In this document: positions 46,964 to 56,273 of the stretch, one piece after another
Layout of the letters: each line of letters starts with the position of its first letter
How positions within the stretch are numbered: the stretch's first letter is position 1
Assembly: GCF_014280075.1 (NCBI RefSeq)
Contig: NZ_CP047950.1
Coordinates: 2,046,001-2,110,000 of the forward strand
DNA: 64,000 nucleotides
Direction: 5' to 3'
Source of the DNA: Synechococcus sp. A15-62
Lineage (GTDB): Bacteria; Cyanobacteriota; Cyanobacteriia; PCC-6307; Cyanobiaceae
Program-made: the position numbers and the translations under genes
The notes under the pieces: model-generated
The model's database searches: none
Told to the model about the DNA's origin: nothing
The model's input: only the letters and a program-made list of their open reading frames with translations

Positions 46964-49302
46964 CTCGTGCCCACCCGGGCAATCCCGATCACATCCGCCA
47001 TCGAGCGGATCTGGTCCATGGTGCGGCTGAGCTGATCGGAACCCTCCAGCTCAACCCGTAGATCAATGCGGGCCGGCTTGCCAGCGGCGGTGGTGACCCG
47101 AGCGTCACTGACGTTGATGGCACCATCGGAGAGACGCAGCAGGATGTCTTTGAGGATGCCGACGCGATCGATCACCTCAATTCGCAGCTGCACCGGGAAA
47201 CGCTGTTTCTCTTGTTCGGCGTGGGCGGTGTTCCAGCGCACGGGAAGCCGCCGTTCCCGCGGAATCGTCTCCACGTTGGAGCAGTCCTGTCGGTGAATGG
47301 TGATGCCATGGTTGCCGAGGGCCACCGTGCCCACGATCAACTCGCCCGGCAACGGACTGCAGCAGCCACCAAGGCGGTAGTCCAAGCCCTCCAGCCCCAG
47401 GATCGCCCCTTCGCCTCCGGAACGGTCCGTCGCCACATCCCGCGATGGCACCAACGCCGCGGCCACCTCTTCGTTGCTGGGTGGAGCCTGCTGCTGCTCC
47501 GCCAGCAGACGCATCTCCTCGCGCAAACGGTTGAGCGCCTGCTGCAGCGTGACATCTCCGAACCCCAGTGAAGCCAGCAGGTCTTCGGTGGTGGGCACAT
47601 TGCAGCGCTGGGCCACCCGCTGCATCGCCTCACTGTTCAGCAGGGCATCGAAGCCATCACGCCCCAGCTCCCGCTCCAGCAGATCCTTGCCCCGTTCAAT
47701 CGTTTCGTCGCGGTGGCTGCGCTTGTACCACTGGCGGATGCGATTGCGGGCCGTCGGCGTGGCGACGAAGTTGAGCCAATCGAGGCTGGGATGGGCCGTT
47801 TTGCTGGTGAGCACCTGAACGAAGTCACCGTTCTCCAGCGGCGTTGCCAGCGGACACAGCCGATCGTTGATGCGAACTCCATGGCAGTGATTGCCCACCT
47901 CGGAGTGGATGCGATAGGCGAAATCAACGGCGGTTGCGCCCTTGCGCAAACCGAGCACATCACCCTTCGGGGTGAATACAAACACCTCTTCGTCGAAGAG
48001 ATCTTCCTTGATCGAAGAGAGGTAGTCGTTGTGATCGTCGTTGCCGCCTTCCTGCTGCCAATCCACCAGCTGCCGCAGCCAGTTGAACCGCTCCGCATCA
48101 CTGCTGCTGCTGGCCGGTGAGCCGCCTTCCTTGTATTTCCAGTGGGCCGCAATCCCGAATTCGGCCACATGGTGCATCTCAAGCGTGCGGATCTGCACTT
48201 CGATCGGGCGATGGCGACCGATCACCGCCGTGTGCAGTGATTGGTAGCCGTTGGGCTTCGGCAAGCCGATGTAGTCCTTGAAGCGGCCGGGGATCGGGCG
48301 GAAGGTGTCGTGAACCACCGCGAGGGCGCGGTAGCAGCTCTCGACATTGGGGGTGAGGATCCGCAACGCCGCCACGTCGTAGATCTCGTAGAACTCCTTC
48401 TGCTGGCGCTGCATCTTGCTCCAGATGCCAAAAAGATGTTTGGGACGACCACTCACCTCGCAGTGGTCTAGGCCGGCCCGTTCCAGCCGCTCATTCAGCA
48501 GCCCCACCGTGACGCCGAGCCGCTGCTCCCGCTCACTGCGCTTGGTGGCCACCTCCTCCTGAATCTCCCGGAACGCCTCGGGTTCCAGCAATTTGAAGGC
48601 CAGATCCTCCAGCTCCCACTTGAAGCGCCCGATGCCGAGGCGGTTGGCCAGGGGGGCATAGATCTCGCGGGTTTCGCGGGCGATCCGCTGGCGTTTCTCC
48701 TCCTTCAACGCACCCAGGGTGCGCATGTTGTGCAACCGGTCGGCCAGCTTCACCAACACCACACGGATGTCGCTGGCCATCGCCAGGAACATCCGGCGCA
48801 GGTTCTCTGCCTGAGCTTCCGTGCGGTCGTTGAAGTGGATACCGCCGAGCTTGGTGACCCCCTCCACCAGCTCACGCACCTCGGAGCCGAAGTGCAGTTC
48901 GATCTGATCGGGGGTGACGTCGGTGTCTTCAACCACGTCGTGGAGGAAGCCCGCGGCGATCACAGGAGCGCTGGCGCCGATATCCCGCAACAGATCAGCC
49001 ACCGCCACCGGATGGACGATGTAAGGGTCTCCACTGGCCCTGAACTGGCCCTCGTGGAGCTGGAAGCCAAAATCAAAGGCCGACACCAGCAACGCCTCGG
49101 CATCGGTGGGGCAGCTCTGGCCAATGCCGGGCGGCACATTGGCGATGCACTCCTTCAACCACTCAGGCAGAGCGATGCCGTAGTCGTCCGGATGACGGAT
49201 CGGATGGCGCCTGACTTCGGGCAACGCGCAGCCCACCGTGGCCGAACCCGTGCTGGTTCGGGGCTCTTTGGGTGTGGAGGCAGCGTTGAGCATCCGACCC
49301 AT
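46960..49302 (-). CDS. Bifunctional (p)ppGpp synthetase/hydrolase RelA/SpoT
   Basis: 780 residues, ATG 49302 or 49293. Domains in order: HD hydrolase (AAGFLHDVVEDTDVT, about 140-154; RLHNMRTLGAL, about 210), synthetase domain (YQSLHTAVIGRHRPIEVQIRT near residue 355), TGS (FVFTPKGDVLGLRKGATAVDFAYRIH, about 435), a zinc-finger/helical part (CCSPLPGELIVG, about 650) and a C-terminal ACT domain (about 700-775). Controls the stringent-response alarmone. A single long Rel is usual in marine cyanobacteria. It is divergent from the ABC gene. Confidence 0.95.
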   Translation of the reverse strand: MGRMLNAASTPKEPRTSTGSATVGCALPEVRRHPIRHPDDYGIALPEWLKECIANVPPGIGQSCPTDAEALLVSAFDFGFQLHEGQFRASGDPYIVHPVAVADLLRDIGASAPVIAAGFLHDVVEDTDVTPDQIELHFGSEVRELVEGVTKLGGIHFNDRTEAQAENLRRMFLAMASDIRVVLVKLADRLHNMRTLGALKEEKRQRIARETREIYAPLANRLGIGRFKWELEDLAFKLLEPEAFREIQEEVATKRSEREQRLGVTVGLLNERLERAGLDHCEVSGRPKHLFGIWSKMQRQQKEFYEIYDVAALRILTPNVESCYRALAVVHDTFRPIPGRFKDYIGLPKPNGYQSLHTAVIGRHRPIEVQIRTLEMHHVAEFGIAAHWKYKEGGSPASSSSDAERFNWLRQLVDWQQEGGNDDHNDYLSSIKEDLFDEEVFVFTPKGDVLGLRKGATAVDFAYRIHSEVGNHCHGVRINDRLCPLATPLENGDFVQVLTSKTAHPSLDWLNFVATPTARNRIRQWYKRSHRDETIERGKDLLERELGRDGFDALLNSEAMQRVAQRCNVPTTEDLLASLGFGDVTLQQALNRLREEMRLLAEQQQAPPSNEEVAAALVPSRDVATDRSGGEGAILGLEGLDYRLGGCCSPLPGELIVGTVALGNHGITIHRQDCSNVETIPRERRLPVRWNTAHAEQEKQRFPVQLRIEVIDRVGILKDILLRLSDGAINVSDARVTTAAGKPARIDLRVELEGSDQLSRTMDQIRSMADVIGIARVGTS

Positions 49303-49358
49303 CGGGTCAATCCATGGTATTCAGTGCAGGACCCCCTGTCGCTCCAACAGCACTGTTC

Positions 49359-50954
49359 ATGGGCCGGCCTGTTCTGGAACTCGAACAGCTGCGGTTGCGC
49401 TACCCCGGCAGCGAGTCGTGGACGCTGGATGGACTCAATCTGAGCCTTGAACCTGGGGAGACCCTCACCTTGGTGGGATCTTCAGGCTGTGGCAAAAGCA
49501 CCGTGGCGCGGGCTGTGATGCAGCTGCTACCGCAGGGAACGGTCTGTGAAGGACGGCTGGCCTTGACCGGCCAGGATCCACGCCAACTCAGGCGACCGCA
49601 GTTGCGGCAGTTGCGGGGCAATGCCGTGGGTCTGGTGTTTCAGGACCCGATGACGCGGATGAATCCGCTGATGAGTGTGGGCGGCCATCTGATCGACACC
49701 CTCAGGGCCCACCGACCTCAAACCAGTGCCGCGGCCCACCGGGAACGGGCCCGGGAGCTGCTGGAGCGAGTGGGCATTGGGGCCAACCGCTTTCGCGCCT
49801 ACCCCCATGAGCTCAGCGGTGGCATGCGACAGCGCCTGGCCATTGCCCTAGCGATTGCCCTGGAACCACCGCTGCTGATCGCCGATGAACCCACCACCAG
49901 CCTGGATGTGGCGGTGGCAGGGCAGGTGATGGCCGAGCTCAGCGGCCTCTGCCAGGAACTGGGCAGTGCCCTGCTGCTGATCAGCCACGACCTGGCCATG
50001 GCCGCTCGCTGGTGCGACCGCATGGCCATGCTCGATGGCGGACGCAAAGTGGAGGACGGCCCCAGCCACCAGCTGCTCACCCGGCCGCAGTCGCCGGTGG
50101 GGCAACGGCTGGTGGCCTCCGCCCAGGCCCGGGAAGGGGGGTGTTCACCGGAACGTCCCAATAACAGCAACGTGCTGCGGGTGGAGGAGATGCGCTGCTG
50201 GCATGCCGTGGGTGGCGCGCCTTGGGCACCCCTCTGGCTGAAGGCGGTGGATGGGGTGAGTTTCGAACTAAGGGCCGGGGAAAGCCTGGGGGTGGTGGGG
50301 GCCTCCGGCTGCGGCAAAAGCACCCTCTGCCGGGCCCTGATGGGGCTCAATTCCATCCGCGGCGGACGGGTCGACCTGCTCGGGCAGGACCTGCTGAGCC
50401 TGCGCGGAGAAGCACTTCGAACGGCCCGCCGAGCTCTCCAGATGGTGTTTCAGGACCCCCTGGCCTGCCTGAATCCGGCCCTGCAGGTGGCGGATGCCAT
50501 CGCCGATCCGTTGCTGATCCATGGCCTCTGCTCCAAGGCCGCAGCCCGGGAGGAAGCCCGGCGGCTGCTGGAGCGGGTCGGCCTCAGCCCGGCCGAGCAG
50601 TTTCAAGATCGCCTCCCGAAGCAGCTTTCCGGCGGCCAGCAGCAGCGGGTGGCCATCGCCCGTGCCCTGGCCTTGAAACCCAAGGTGCTGATCTGCGATG
50701 AGAGCGTCAGCATGCTCGATGCAGAAGTGCAGGCGGATGTGCTGGCACTGCTGCGGGAGCTGCAGCAGGAGTTGGGGCTCGCAATCGTGTTCATCACCCA
50801 CGACCTCTCGGTGGCCAGTGGTTTCTGTCACCGGGTGATGGTGCTGGACAAAGGGAAAGTGGTTGAAGAGGGCCCCGGAGACCGGATTTTCAGCGCGCCT
50901 CAGGCTCCGATCAGCCGAACCCTCGTGGAGGCCTGTCCGAGGTTGCCCCGTTAA
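49359..50954 (+). CDS. Peptide/nickel-type ABC transporter, fused tandem ATPase domains (DppD-DppF type)
   Basis: 531 residues from ATG 49359 (MGRPVLEL); ATG 49314 would add 15 residues. First ATPase: Walker A GSSGCGKST (about 40), signature LSGGMRQRLAIA (about 150), Walker B LLIADEPTTSLD. Second: Walker A GASGCGKST (about 313), signature LSGGQQQRVAIA (about 430), Walker B VLICDESVSML. This is the DppD/DppF arrangement in one chain, as in GsiA/YliA-like transporters. No permease or binding protein is adjacent, so the substrate cannot be inferred. Confidence 0.88.
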   Translation: MGRPVLELEQLRLRYPGSESWTLDGLNLSLEPGETLTLVGSSGCGKSTVARAVMQLLPQGTVCEGRLALTGQDPRQLRRPQLRQLRGNAVGLVFQDPMTRMNPLMSVGGHLIDTLRAHRPQTSAAAHRERARELLERVGIGANRFRAYPHELSGGMRQRLAIALAIALEPPLLIADEPTTSLDVAVAGQVMAELSGLCQELGSALLLISHDLAMAARWCDRMAMLDGGRKVEDGPSHQLLTRPQSPVGQRLVASAQAREGGCSPERPNNSNVLRVEEMRCWHAVGGAPWAPLWLKAVDGVSFELRAGESLGVVGASGCGKSTLCRALMGLNSIRGGRVDLLGQDLLSLRGEALRTARRALQMVFQDPLACLNPALQVADAIADPLLIHGLCSKAAAREEARRLLERVGLSPAEQFQDRLPKQLSGGQQQRVAIARALALKPKVLICDESVSMLDAEVQADVLALLRELQQELGLAIVFITHDLSVASGFCHRVMVLDKGKVVEEGPGDRIFSAPQAPISRTLVEACPRLPR

Positions 50955-50958
50955 GCCC

Positions 50959-51960
50959 TCAGCCCGACGCAGCGCGACGCCTCAACACCCCCAGCAACTT
51001 CTCCATTACCGGAGGGAGAGGTGCTTCGAACAGCATCCGCTCTCGGGTGATCGGATGGTCCAGCCCCAGCTGCACGGCATGCAGGGCCTGTCCAGGCAGC
51101 TCGATCGGCAATTTGCGGCAGCGGCTGTAGGTGGGGTCCCCCACCACGGGGTGGTTCATGTGGGCGCAGTGAACCCGGATCTGATGGGTCCGTCCGGTGT
51201 CGAGCTTGAAGCGCAACAGGGAGTAGTCGCCAAGACGCTCCACCAGGGTCCAGTGGGTGCAGGCATACCGACCGTTTTCGCTGCTCACCACGGCGTACTT
51301 CTTGCGATCCGCCGGATGACGGCCAATGGCGCCGACGATCGTGCCGGAATCACCGCCGGGCACGCCATGGACGACGGCGAAGTATTCGCGGGACGCGATC
51401 CGTTTCTGGATCTGAACCTGCAGCCGCACCAGGGCCTCCTGGCTCTTGGCAATCACGATGCAGCCGGTGGTGTCCTTATCGAGGCGGTGCACGATCCCCG
51501 GCCGCAGCTTGCCGCTGATGCCGGGAAGGTCCGGGCAGTGATGCAGCAGGCCGTTCACCAAAGTGCCGTCCTTGTTGCCCGGCGCCGGATGCACCGTCAG
51601 TCCGGCAGGCTTGTTGAGCACGATCAGATGGTCGTCCTCAAACAACACATCCAGATCCATCGGCTCCGGCTTGAGGTAGGGCAGCGGTTCCGGTGGCGGC
51701 ATCCACAGCTGCACCTCATCGCCCTGGCGCAGGGGTGTTTTGGCCTTGCCAGTCTTGCCGTTGACGCGCACATAGCCCGCGTCGATGAACTTCTGAATCC
51801 GGGCGCGGCTCTGCTCGGTGCGCTGGCTCACCAGCCAACGGTCCAGCCGCATCGGCAACGGCTTGGGGTAGGCCAACGTCAGCAACTCTCCCTCCCCTTC
51901 GCCAAAGCGATCCGTGAAGGTCTCCTCCGGCAGGGGAGGACGTTTCCACTGCGGGCTCAT
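50959..51960 (-). CDS. rluD: 23S rRNA pseudouridine synthase, RluD family
   Basis: 333 residues. An N-terminal S4-like region (MRLDRWLVSQRTEQSRARIQKFI, about 35-58), then LNKPAGLTVHPAPGNKDGTLVNGLLHHC (about 114), the catalytic HRLDKDTTGCIVIAKS with Asp (about 158), and LDTGRTHQIRVHCAHMNHPVVGDPTY. Modifies uridines in helix 69-type sites of 23S rRNA. The start overlaps the ylqF stop by 4 bases. Contrast with the atypical family member at 22029. Confidence 0.93.
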   Translation of the reverse strand: MSPQWKRPPLPEETFTDRFGEGEGELLTLAYPKPLPMRLDRWLVSQRTEQSRARIQKFIDAGYVRVNGKTGKAKTPLRQGDEVQLWMPPPEPLPYLKPEPMDLDVLFEDDHLIVLNKPAGLTVHPAPGNKDGTLVNGLLHHCPDLPGISGKLRPGIVHRLDKDTTGCIVIAKSQEALVRLQVQIQKRIASREYFAVVHGVPGGDSGTIVGAIGRHPADRKKYAVVSSENGRYACTHWTLVERLGDYSLLRFKLDTGRTHQIRVHCAHMNHPVVGDPTYSRCRKLPIELPGQALHAVQLGLDHPITRERMLFEAPLPPVMEKLLGVLRRRAASG

Positions 51961-52823
51961 GCCGGCAGCTCCAGGGCGATGCTGCCGAGGGCGGATTTGC
52001 GGAAATCATCCAGCAGCCGCTGGGCCATGCGCGCTGTCTCACCGGAGGTGTGGCGGGCTGCTGCGGCATCCAGCCAAAAGGCGGGGTCCGCCGTTTCACC
52101 GCTCAGGGGAATGCCGTAACGCTCCTGCAGCAGCGGAATCGTCACACCAGCTGCGGCCTGGGATTCCACATCCAGCAGCAACTGCAGGAAGGCCTGGGCC
52201 ACCAGCTCACCGTCGTAGGCGGCCTGGCCGATGTCGTCGCAAAGGGCCAGCCGCAGGGCCGCCTGCTGGTCATCGAGCCGAGGGGGCAGCACGCCAGGGG
52301 CATCGAGCAGATCCAGGTCTTGTCCCAGACGAACCCAACGCAGGGTTCGCGTCACCCCGGCTCGCCGGGCACTGGCCACTACCTTCTGCCGCACCAGACG
52401 ATTGATCAACGCCGACTTGCCGACGTTGGGAAAACCCAGGGTGAGCGCCCGCACCGGCCTGGGCCGCATGCCCCGGTTGCGGCGGCGTTCGTTGAGCTGG
52501 TCGCCAGCACGGATCGCGGCCTGCTGCACCTGCTTCACACCCGTTCCAGCCTTGGCATCACACCAAACCGTCCGCTGCCCCTGGGCCTTGAACCAGGCCT
52601 CCCAGGCCTCCTTGGCGGCAGCGGTGACCATGTCGCGCCGGTTGATCACCAACAGATGCTGTTTGCCCTTCAACCAGCGATTGAGATGGGGATGCCCCGT
52701 GGCAAGAGGGATGCGGGCATCACGCACCTCGATCACCAGATCAACCTTGTCGAGATGGCGTTTGAGCTGCTGCTCCGCCTTGGCGATGTGGCCGGGGTAC
52801 CACTGGATCGTTGGGGTGCTCAC
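51957..52823 (-). CDS. ylqF: Ribosome biogenesis GTPase YlqF/RbgA
   Basis: 288 residues from GTG 52823 (VSTPTIQWYPGHIAKAE), the family's usual first line; the frame continues to 53111 as antisense of pgk. Circularly permuted GTPase: the NxxD motif (NRRDMVTAA, about 57) comes before the P-loop GFPNVGKSALINRL (about 127) and DAPGVLPP (about 172). RbgA helps assemble the 50S subunit. It precedes rluD in a coupled pair and is divergent from pgk. Confidence 0.95.
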   Translation of the reverse strand: MSTPTIQWYPGHIAKAEQQLKRHLDKVDLVIEVRDARIPLATGHPHLNRWLKGKQHLLVINRRDMVTAAAKEAWEAWFKAQGQRTVWCDAKAGTGVKQVQQAAIRAGDQLNERRRNRGMRPRPVRALTLGFPNVGKSALINRLVRQKVVASARRAGVTRTLRWVRLGQDLDLLDAPGVLPPRLDDQQAALRLALCDDIGQAAYDGELVAQAFLQLLLDVESQAAAGVTIPLLQERYGIPLSGETADPAFWLDAAAARHTSGETARMAQRLLDDFRKSALGSIALELPA

Positions 52824-52941
52824 GAACGCAAACGCACAGAACAGACAGCCAGCCGGAACAGATTCACTTTGAACGCGCTGGCGCCATTGCCATTCACACG
52901 GGTTAATCTCACCCCGTTTTCTTACCGCACGACACAACCCT

Positions 52942-54147
52942 ATGGCGAAGCGTTCCCTGGCCAGCCTCAACGCCGGCGACCTGAGCGGCAAACGCGTTCT
53001 CGTGCGGGTTGACTTCAACGTGCCCCTGAACGACGCCGGTGCCATCACCGACGACACCCGCATCCGCGCTGCCCTGCCCACGATCAACGACCTGATCGGC
53101 AAGGGCGCCAAGGTGATCCTTTCGGCTCACTTCGGCCGTCCAAAGGGCCAGGTGAATGACGCCATGCGTCTCACCCCCGTGGCGGCTCGCCTGAGCGAAC
53201 TGCTGGGCAAGCCTGTCGCCAAGACCGACAGCTGCATCGGCCCCGACGCGGAAGCAAAGGTGGGCGCCATGGCCAACGGCGATGTAGTGCTGCTGGAGAA
53301 CGTGCGTTTCTTCGCTGAAGAGGAGAAGAACGAAGCCGGTTTTGCTGAGAAACTCGCAGGCCTGGCTGAGGTGTACGTGAACGACGCCTTCGGCGCCGCC
53401 CACCGTGCCCATGCCTCCACTGAGGGCGTGACCAAGTTCCTCAAGCCCTCCGTCGCCGGCTTCCTGATGGAGAAGGAACTTCAGTACCTGCAGGGTGCCG
53501 TGGATGAGCCCAAGCGCCCCCTGGCTGCCATCGTCGGCGGCTCCAAGGTGAGCTCCAAAATCGGCGTGCTCGACACCCTGATCGACAAGTGCGACAAGGT
53601 GCTGATCGGCGGCGGCATGATCTTCACCTTCTACAAGGCCCGCGGCCTCTCGGTGGGCAAGAGCCTGGTGGAAGAGGACAAGCTGGAACTGGCCAAGGAG
53701 CTGGAAGCCAAGGCCAAGGCCAAGGGCGTGCAACTGCTGCTGCCCACCGACGTGGTGCTGGCCGACAACTTCGCCCCCGATGCCAACAGCCAGACCGCTG
53801 ACATCAACGCCATCCCCGATGGCTGGATGGGCCTCGATATCGGCCCCGACTCGATCAAGGTGTTCCAGGACGCCCTGGCCGACTGTCAGACCGTGATCTG
53901 GAACGGCCCCATGGGCGTGTTCGAGTTCGACAAGTTCGCCGCTGGCACCAACGCCATCGCCACCACCCTGGCCGACCTGAGCGGCAAAGGCTGTTGCACG
54001 ATCATCGGCGGCGGCGACTCCGTGGCAGCAGTCGAGAAGGCTGGCCTGGCCGAGAAGATGTCCCACATCTCCACCGGCGGTGGCGCCAGCCTCGAACTGC
54101 TGGAAGGCAAGGTTCTGCCTGGTGTGGCTGCCCTAGACGCAGCCTGA
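52942..54147 (+). CDS. pgk: Phosphoglycerate kinase
   Basis: 401 residues. [27 protein letters not shown] region (substrate side) begins near residue 22, [11 protein letters not shown] near residue 59, and the nucleotide side includes [21 protein letters not shown] near residue 197 and [13 protein letters not shown] near residue 356. It phosphorylates 3-phosphoglycerate in the Calvin cycle and glycolysis. The 118-base spacer to ylqF must hold the promoter. The coding sequence is evenly GC-rich and codon use looks highly biased, as expected of an abundant enzyme. Confidence 0.98.
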   Translation: MAKRSLASLNAGDLSGKRVLVRVDFNVPLNDAGAITDDTRIRAALPTINDLIGKGAKVILSAHFGRPKGQVNDAMRLTPVAARLSELLGKPVAKTDSCIGPDAEAKVGAMANGDVVLLENVRFFAEEEKNEAGFAEKLAGLAEVYVNDAFGAAHRAHASTEGVTKFLKPSVAGFLMEKELQYLQGAVDEPKRPLAAIVGGSKVSSKIGVLDTLIDKCDKVLIGGGMIFTFYKARGLSVGKSLVEEDKLELAKELEAKAKAKGVQLLLPTDVVLADNFAPDANSQTADINAIPDGWMGLDIGPDSIKVFQDALADCQTVIWNGPMGVFEFDKFAAGTNAIATTLADLSGKGCCTIIGGGDSVAAVEKAGLAEKMSHISTGGGASLELLEGKVLPGVAALDAA

Positions 54148-54155
54148 TCAGCGGT

Positions 54156-54521
54156 TCAGGCCTCGAGCCTGCGGCCGTTGGCAACGGGTTTACCGGCGCG
54201 AGCCGGAAGCCCCAGCTGATTCCGCACCTTGTTCATGTATGCCCGGTAGTCCCGTTTAAGGGACTTCCGGGCTCTTTTCTTGTCCTTGCGGCACGCCTTG
54301 AACTCATCCAGGGATGAGGCCGCATCAACGCAGATCTGATGGCTCTGCAGCAGATCAAGTCGACGCTGGTAGTTGTCTTTGAACCAGGTCTTGCGGGCCT
54401 GGAACAGCACTTCGGCCTGCGCGGGAGACTCGTCACGACCGGCCGCATCCGATGGAGCGATCGTGATCACCGGGGCCGCCAACAGGGCAGCGAAAGCGAG
54501 GGAAGCCGTGGAGATGCGCAT
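54156..54521 (-). CDS. Small secreted hypothetical protein
   Basis: 121 residues. A clear signal peptide (MRISTASLAFAALLAAPVITIA, cleavage likely near SDAAG) is followed by a highly basic, helical region rich in Lys/Arg (FKACRKDKKRARKSLKRDYRAYM, about 73-95), with two cysteines near 64 and 76. Predicted to be exported and possibly associated with acidic polymers, by charge only. It lies 8 bases past the convergent pgk end. Family not recognised. Confidence 0.7.
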   Translation of the reverse strand: MRISTASLAFAALLAAPVITIAPSDAAGRDESPAQAEVLFQARKTWFKDNYQRRLDLLQSHQICVDAASSLDEFKACRKDKKRARKSLKRDYRAYMNKVRNQLGLPARAGKPVANGRRLEA

Positions 54522-54593
54522 CGTTCAGACCATCGGGATGGATCCATTCTGGAGTGATCCGTCAATCAGGATCTGATTGCTTCGCCGTGAGTC

Positions 54594-55481
54594 ATGACCA
54601 GATGTGACCTGAGCCTGGGCTTCGTGGGGTTGGGGGCTCTCGGCTTGCCCATGGCGATCAACCTGCACCGCGCAGGGTTTCCACTACGCGTGCACACCCG
54701 CAGCCGCAGCGCTGAAACCAGCCCGGAGCTCGAGGGTGCGATTCGGTGTTCCAGCCCAGCCGACACCAGCACTGGCGTGGATGTGCTGCTGCTCTGCGTC
54801 AGCGACGATGCAGCCGTTGAAGAGGTGTTGTTCGGCCCCAACGGTGCCGCATCACAACTGAGCGCCGGCAGTGTGGTGCTGGATTGCTCCACCATTGCTC
54901 CCGCCACAGCCGAACGCTATGGGGAACGCCTGGCCGACCAGAACGTCCATTACCTGGATGCCCCGGTCACCGGCGGAACGGAAGGCGCCAAACGCGGCAG
55001 CCTCACGGTGCTGGTGGGCGGAGCCAGCGAGCCACTGGAACGTGTTCGGGCCATCCTTGAGGTGATTGGCGGATCGATCCACCACTTCGGAGGCGTGGGA
55101 CGAGGCCAGCAGGTGAAGGCAGTGAATCAGGTGCTGGTGGCCGGCAGTTATGCCGCCGTGGCTGAGGCGGTGGCCCTGGGCCAGCAGCTCGATCTGCCGA
55201 TGCCACAGGTGATCGATGCCCTCAAAACCGGCGCCGCCGGGTCCTGGGCCCTCGAACATCGCAGCACCGCGATGCTGAACGGCAGCTACCCCCTTGGCTT
55301 CCGGCTCAGCCTGCATCGCAAGGATCTCGGCATTGCCCTTGATGCAGCCAAGGCCGTCCAACTGGATCTGCCCGTCACCACGCTGGTGGAACAGCTGGAA
55401 CTCGATCTGATCAACCATGGCCATGGTGACGAGGACGTGTCCGCCCTGCACCGCTGGAACCAAACGAGGCAGGAGAGCTAG
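54594..55481 (+). CDS. Beta-hydroxyacid dehydrogenase, NAD(P)-dependent (GarR/3-hydroxyisobutyrate type)
   Basis: 295 residues. Rossmann motif GFVGLGALGLPMAINLHRAG (about 8-27), substrate-binding DAPVTGGTEGAKRGSLTVLVGG (about 121-142), and catalytic lysine in GRGQQVKAVNQVLVAG (about 170-185). This family reduces tartronate semialdehyde, 3-hydroxyisobutyrate or succinic semialdehyde; in cyanobacteria a glyoxylate/succinic-semialdehyde reductase role is plausible. The last 4 bases overlap the convergent secreted gene. Confidence 0.88.
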   Translation: MTRCDLSLGFVGLGALGLPMAINLHRAGFPLRVHTRSRSAETSPELEGAIRCSSPADTSTGVDVLLLCVSDDAAVEEVLFGPNGAASQLSAGSVVLDCSTIAPATAERYGERLADQNVHYLDAPVTGGTEGAKRGSLTVLVGGASEPLERVRAILEVIGGSIHHFGGVGRGQQVKAVNQVLVAGSYAAVAEAVALGQQLDLPMPQVIDALKTGAAGSWALEHRSTAMLNGSYPLGFRLSLHRKDLGIALDAAKAVQLDLPVTTLVEQLELDLINHGHGDEDVSALHRWNQTRQES

Positions 55482-56215
55482 TTGCTGCTGACAACCCGCA
55501 CCCGCTTGGTGGCCGTCACCACCCCATCGGGATGCACCAACATCACGGCCCAGGACTGCGAACCGGGTTGCTGCGGTGCCTGAACGCTCTTGAACAAGCC
55601 ACCACCACCCTGGGGCGCCAGCGGCAGGGTGGGGCGCATCTGAGCCAACAGCTGCTCATCGGTGAGGTTGATCAACCCGCCGGCCACCAGGGCCTGGCCC
55701 AGCGGCTCTTCAACAATCAAGTCGACGTCGTAGCGACTGCCGGTGAGCACCACATCGGGGATGGCGACCTTGACGGCCAAGGGGCGTTCACCGCTGCGCA
55801 GCAACGACTGCTGGGCCAACAGTTCCTGTTCCACCAGCTGACCATTGTCCAAGCGAATCGCGATCTCTTCGCTGGCCTCCAGGGCATAGGTCAGCCCCTC
55901 AGATTCAGCGACACCCCGCACCCGCAGGGTCAAGGTCGGGCGGCCATCCGGAGTGGGCGCTGCGGGTTTCACTTGCCAGGTGACCTCGGGGAAATCCTGC
56001 TGGAATCGCGCAAGGCGCTGGGCCAGAACCGGCTGCAGGTCAACGCTGGCCAGCGTGTCGAGCGCTGAAGCACTGCCGCTGTTCAAAGCTGTTTGCAGTC
56101 GATCGCTGAAACGTTCCACGGCACTGCCCTGGCGAACGGGCTGCGCGACGGAATGAGCCGGCGACAACAGCATCGCCATGGCCGAGACGAGCGTGACTCC
56201 CAGGAAACGACGCAC
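55478..56215 (-). CDS. Secreted hypothetical protein
   Basis: 245 residues. Signal peptide (MRRFLGVTLVSAMAMLLSPAHSVAQ), then a short helical region (AVERFSDRLQTALNSGSASALDTL), a beta-rich domain (about 80-200: PTLTLRVRGVAESEGLTYALE, PLAVKVAIPDVVLTGSRYDVDLIV) and a final strand pair ending VVTATKRVRVVSSN. The beta-rich core fits an exported lipid- or polymer-binding domain, but no family is recognised. It is divergent from murG across 58 bases. Confidence 0.7.
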   Translation of the reverse strand: MRRFLGVTLVSAMAMLLSPAHSVAQPVRQGSAVERFSDRLQTALNSGSASALDTLASVDLQPVLAQRLARFQQDFPEVTWQVKPAAPTPDGRPTLTLRVRGVAESEGLTYALEASEEIAIRLDNGQLVEQELLAQQSLLRSGERPLAVKVAIPDVVLTGSRYDVDLIVEEPLGQALVAGGLINLTDEQLLAQMRPTLPLAPQGGGGLFKSVQAPQQPGSQSWAVMLVHPDGVVTATKRVRVVSSN

Positions 56216-56273
56216 GGGCCGGAACGCGACAACCCAATTAAGTTAGGCCTGGTGAGCGGTGACGGCCGACGCA

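Noticed and set aside
50863-52119. 418-codon plus-strand frame
   Set aside because: Antisense of rluD and the ABC/ylqF ends.
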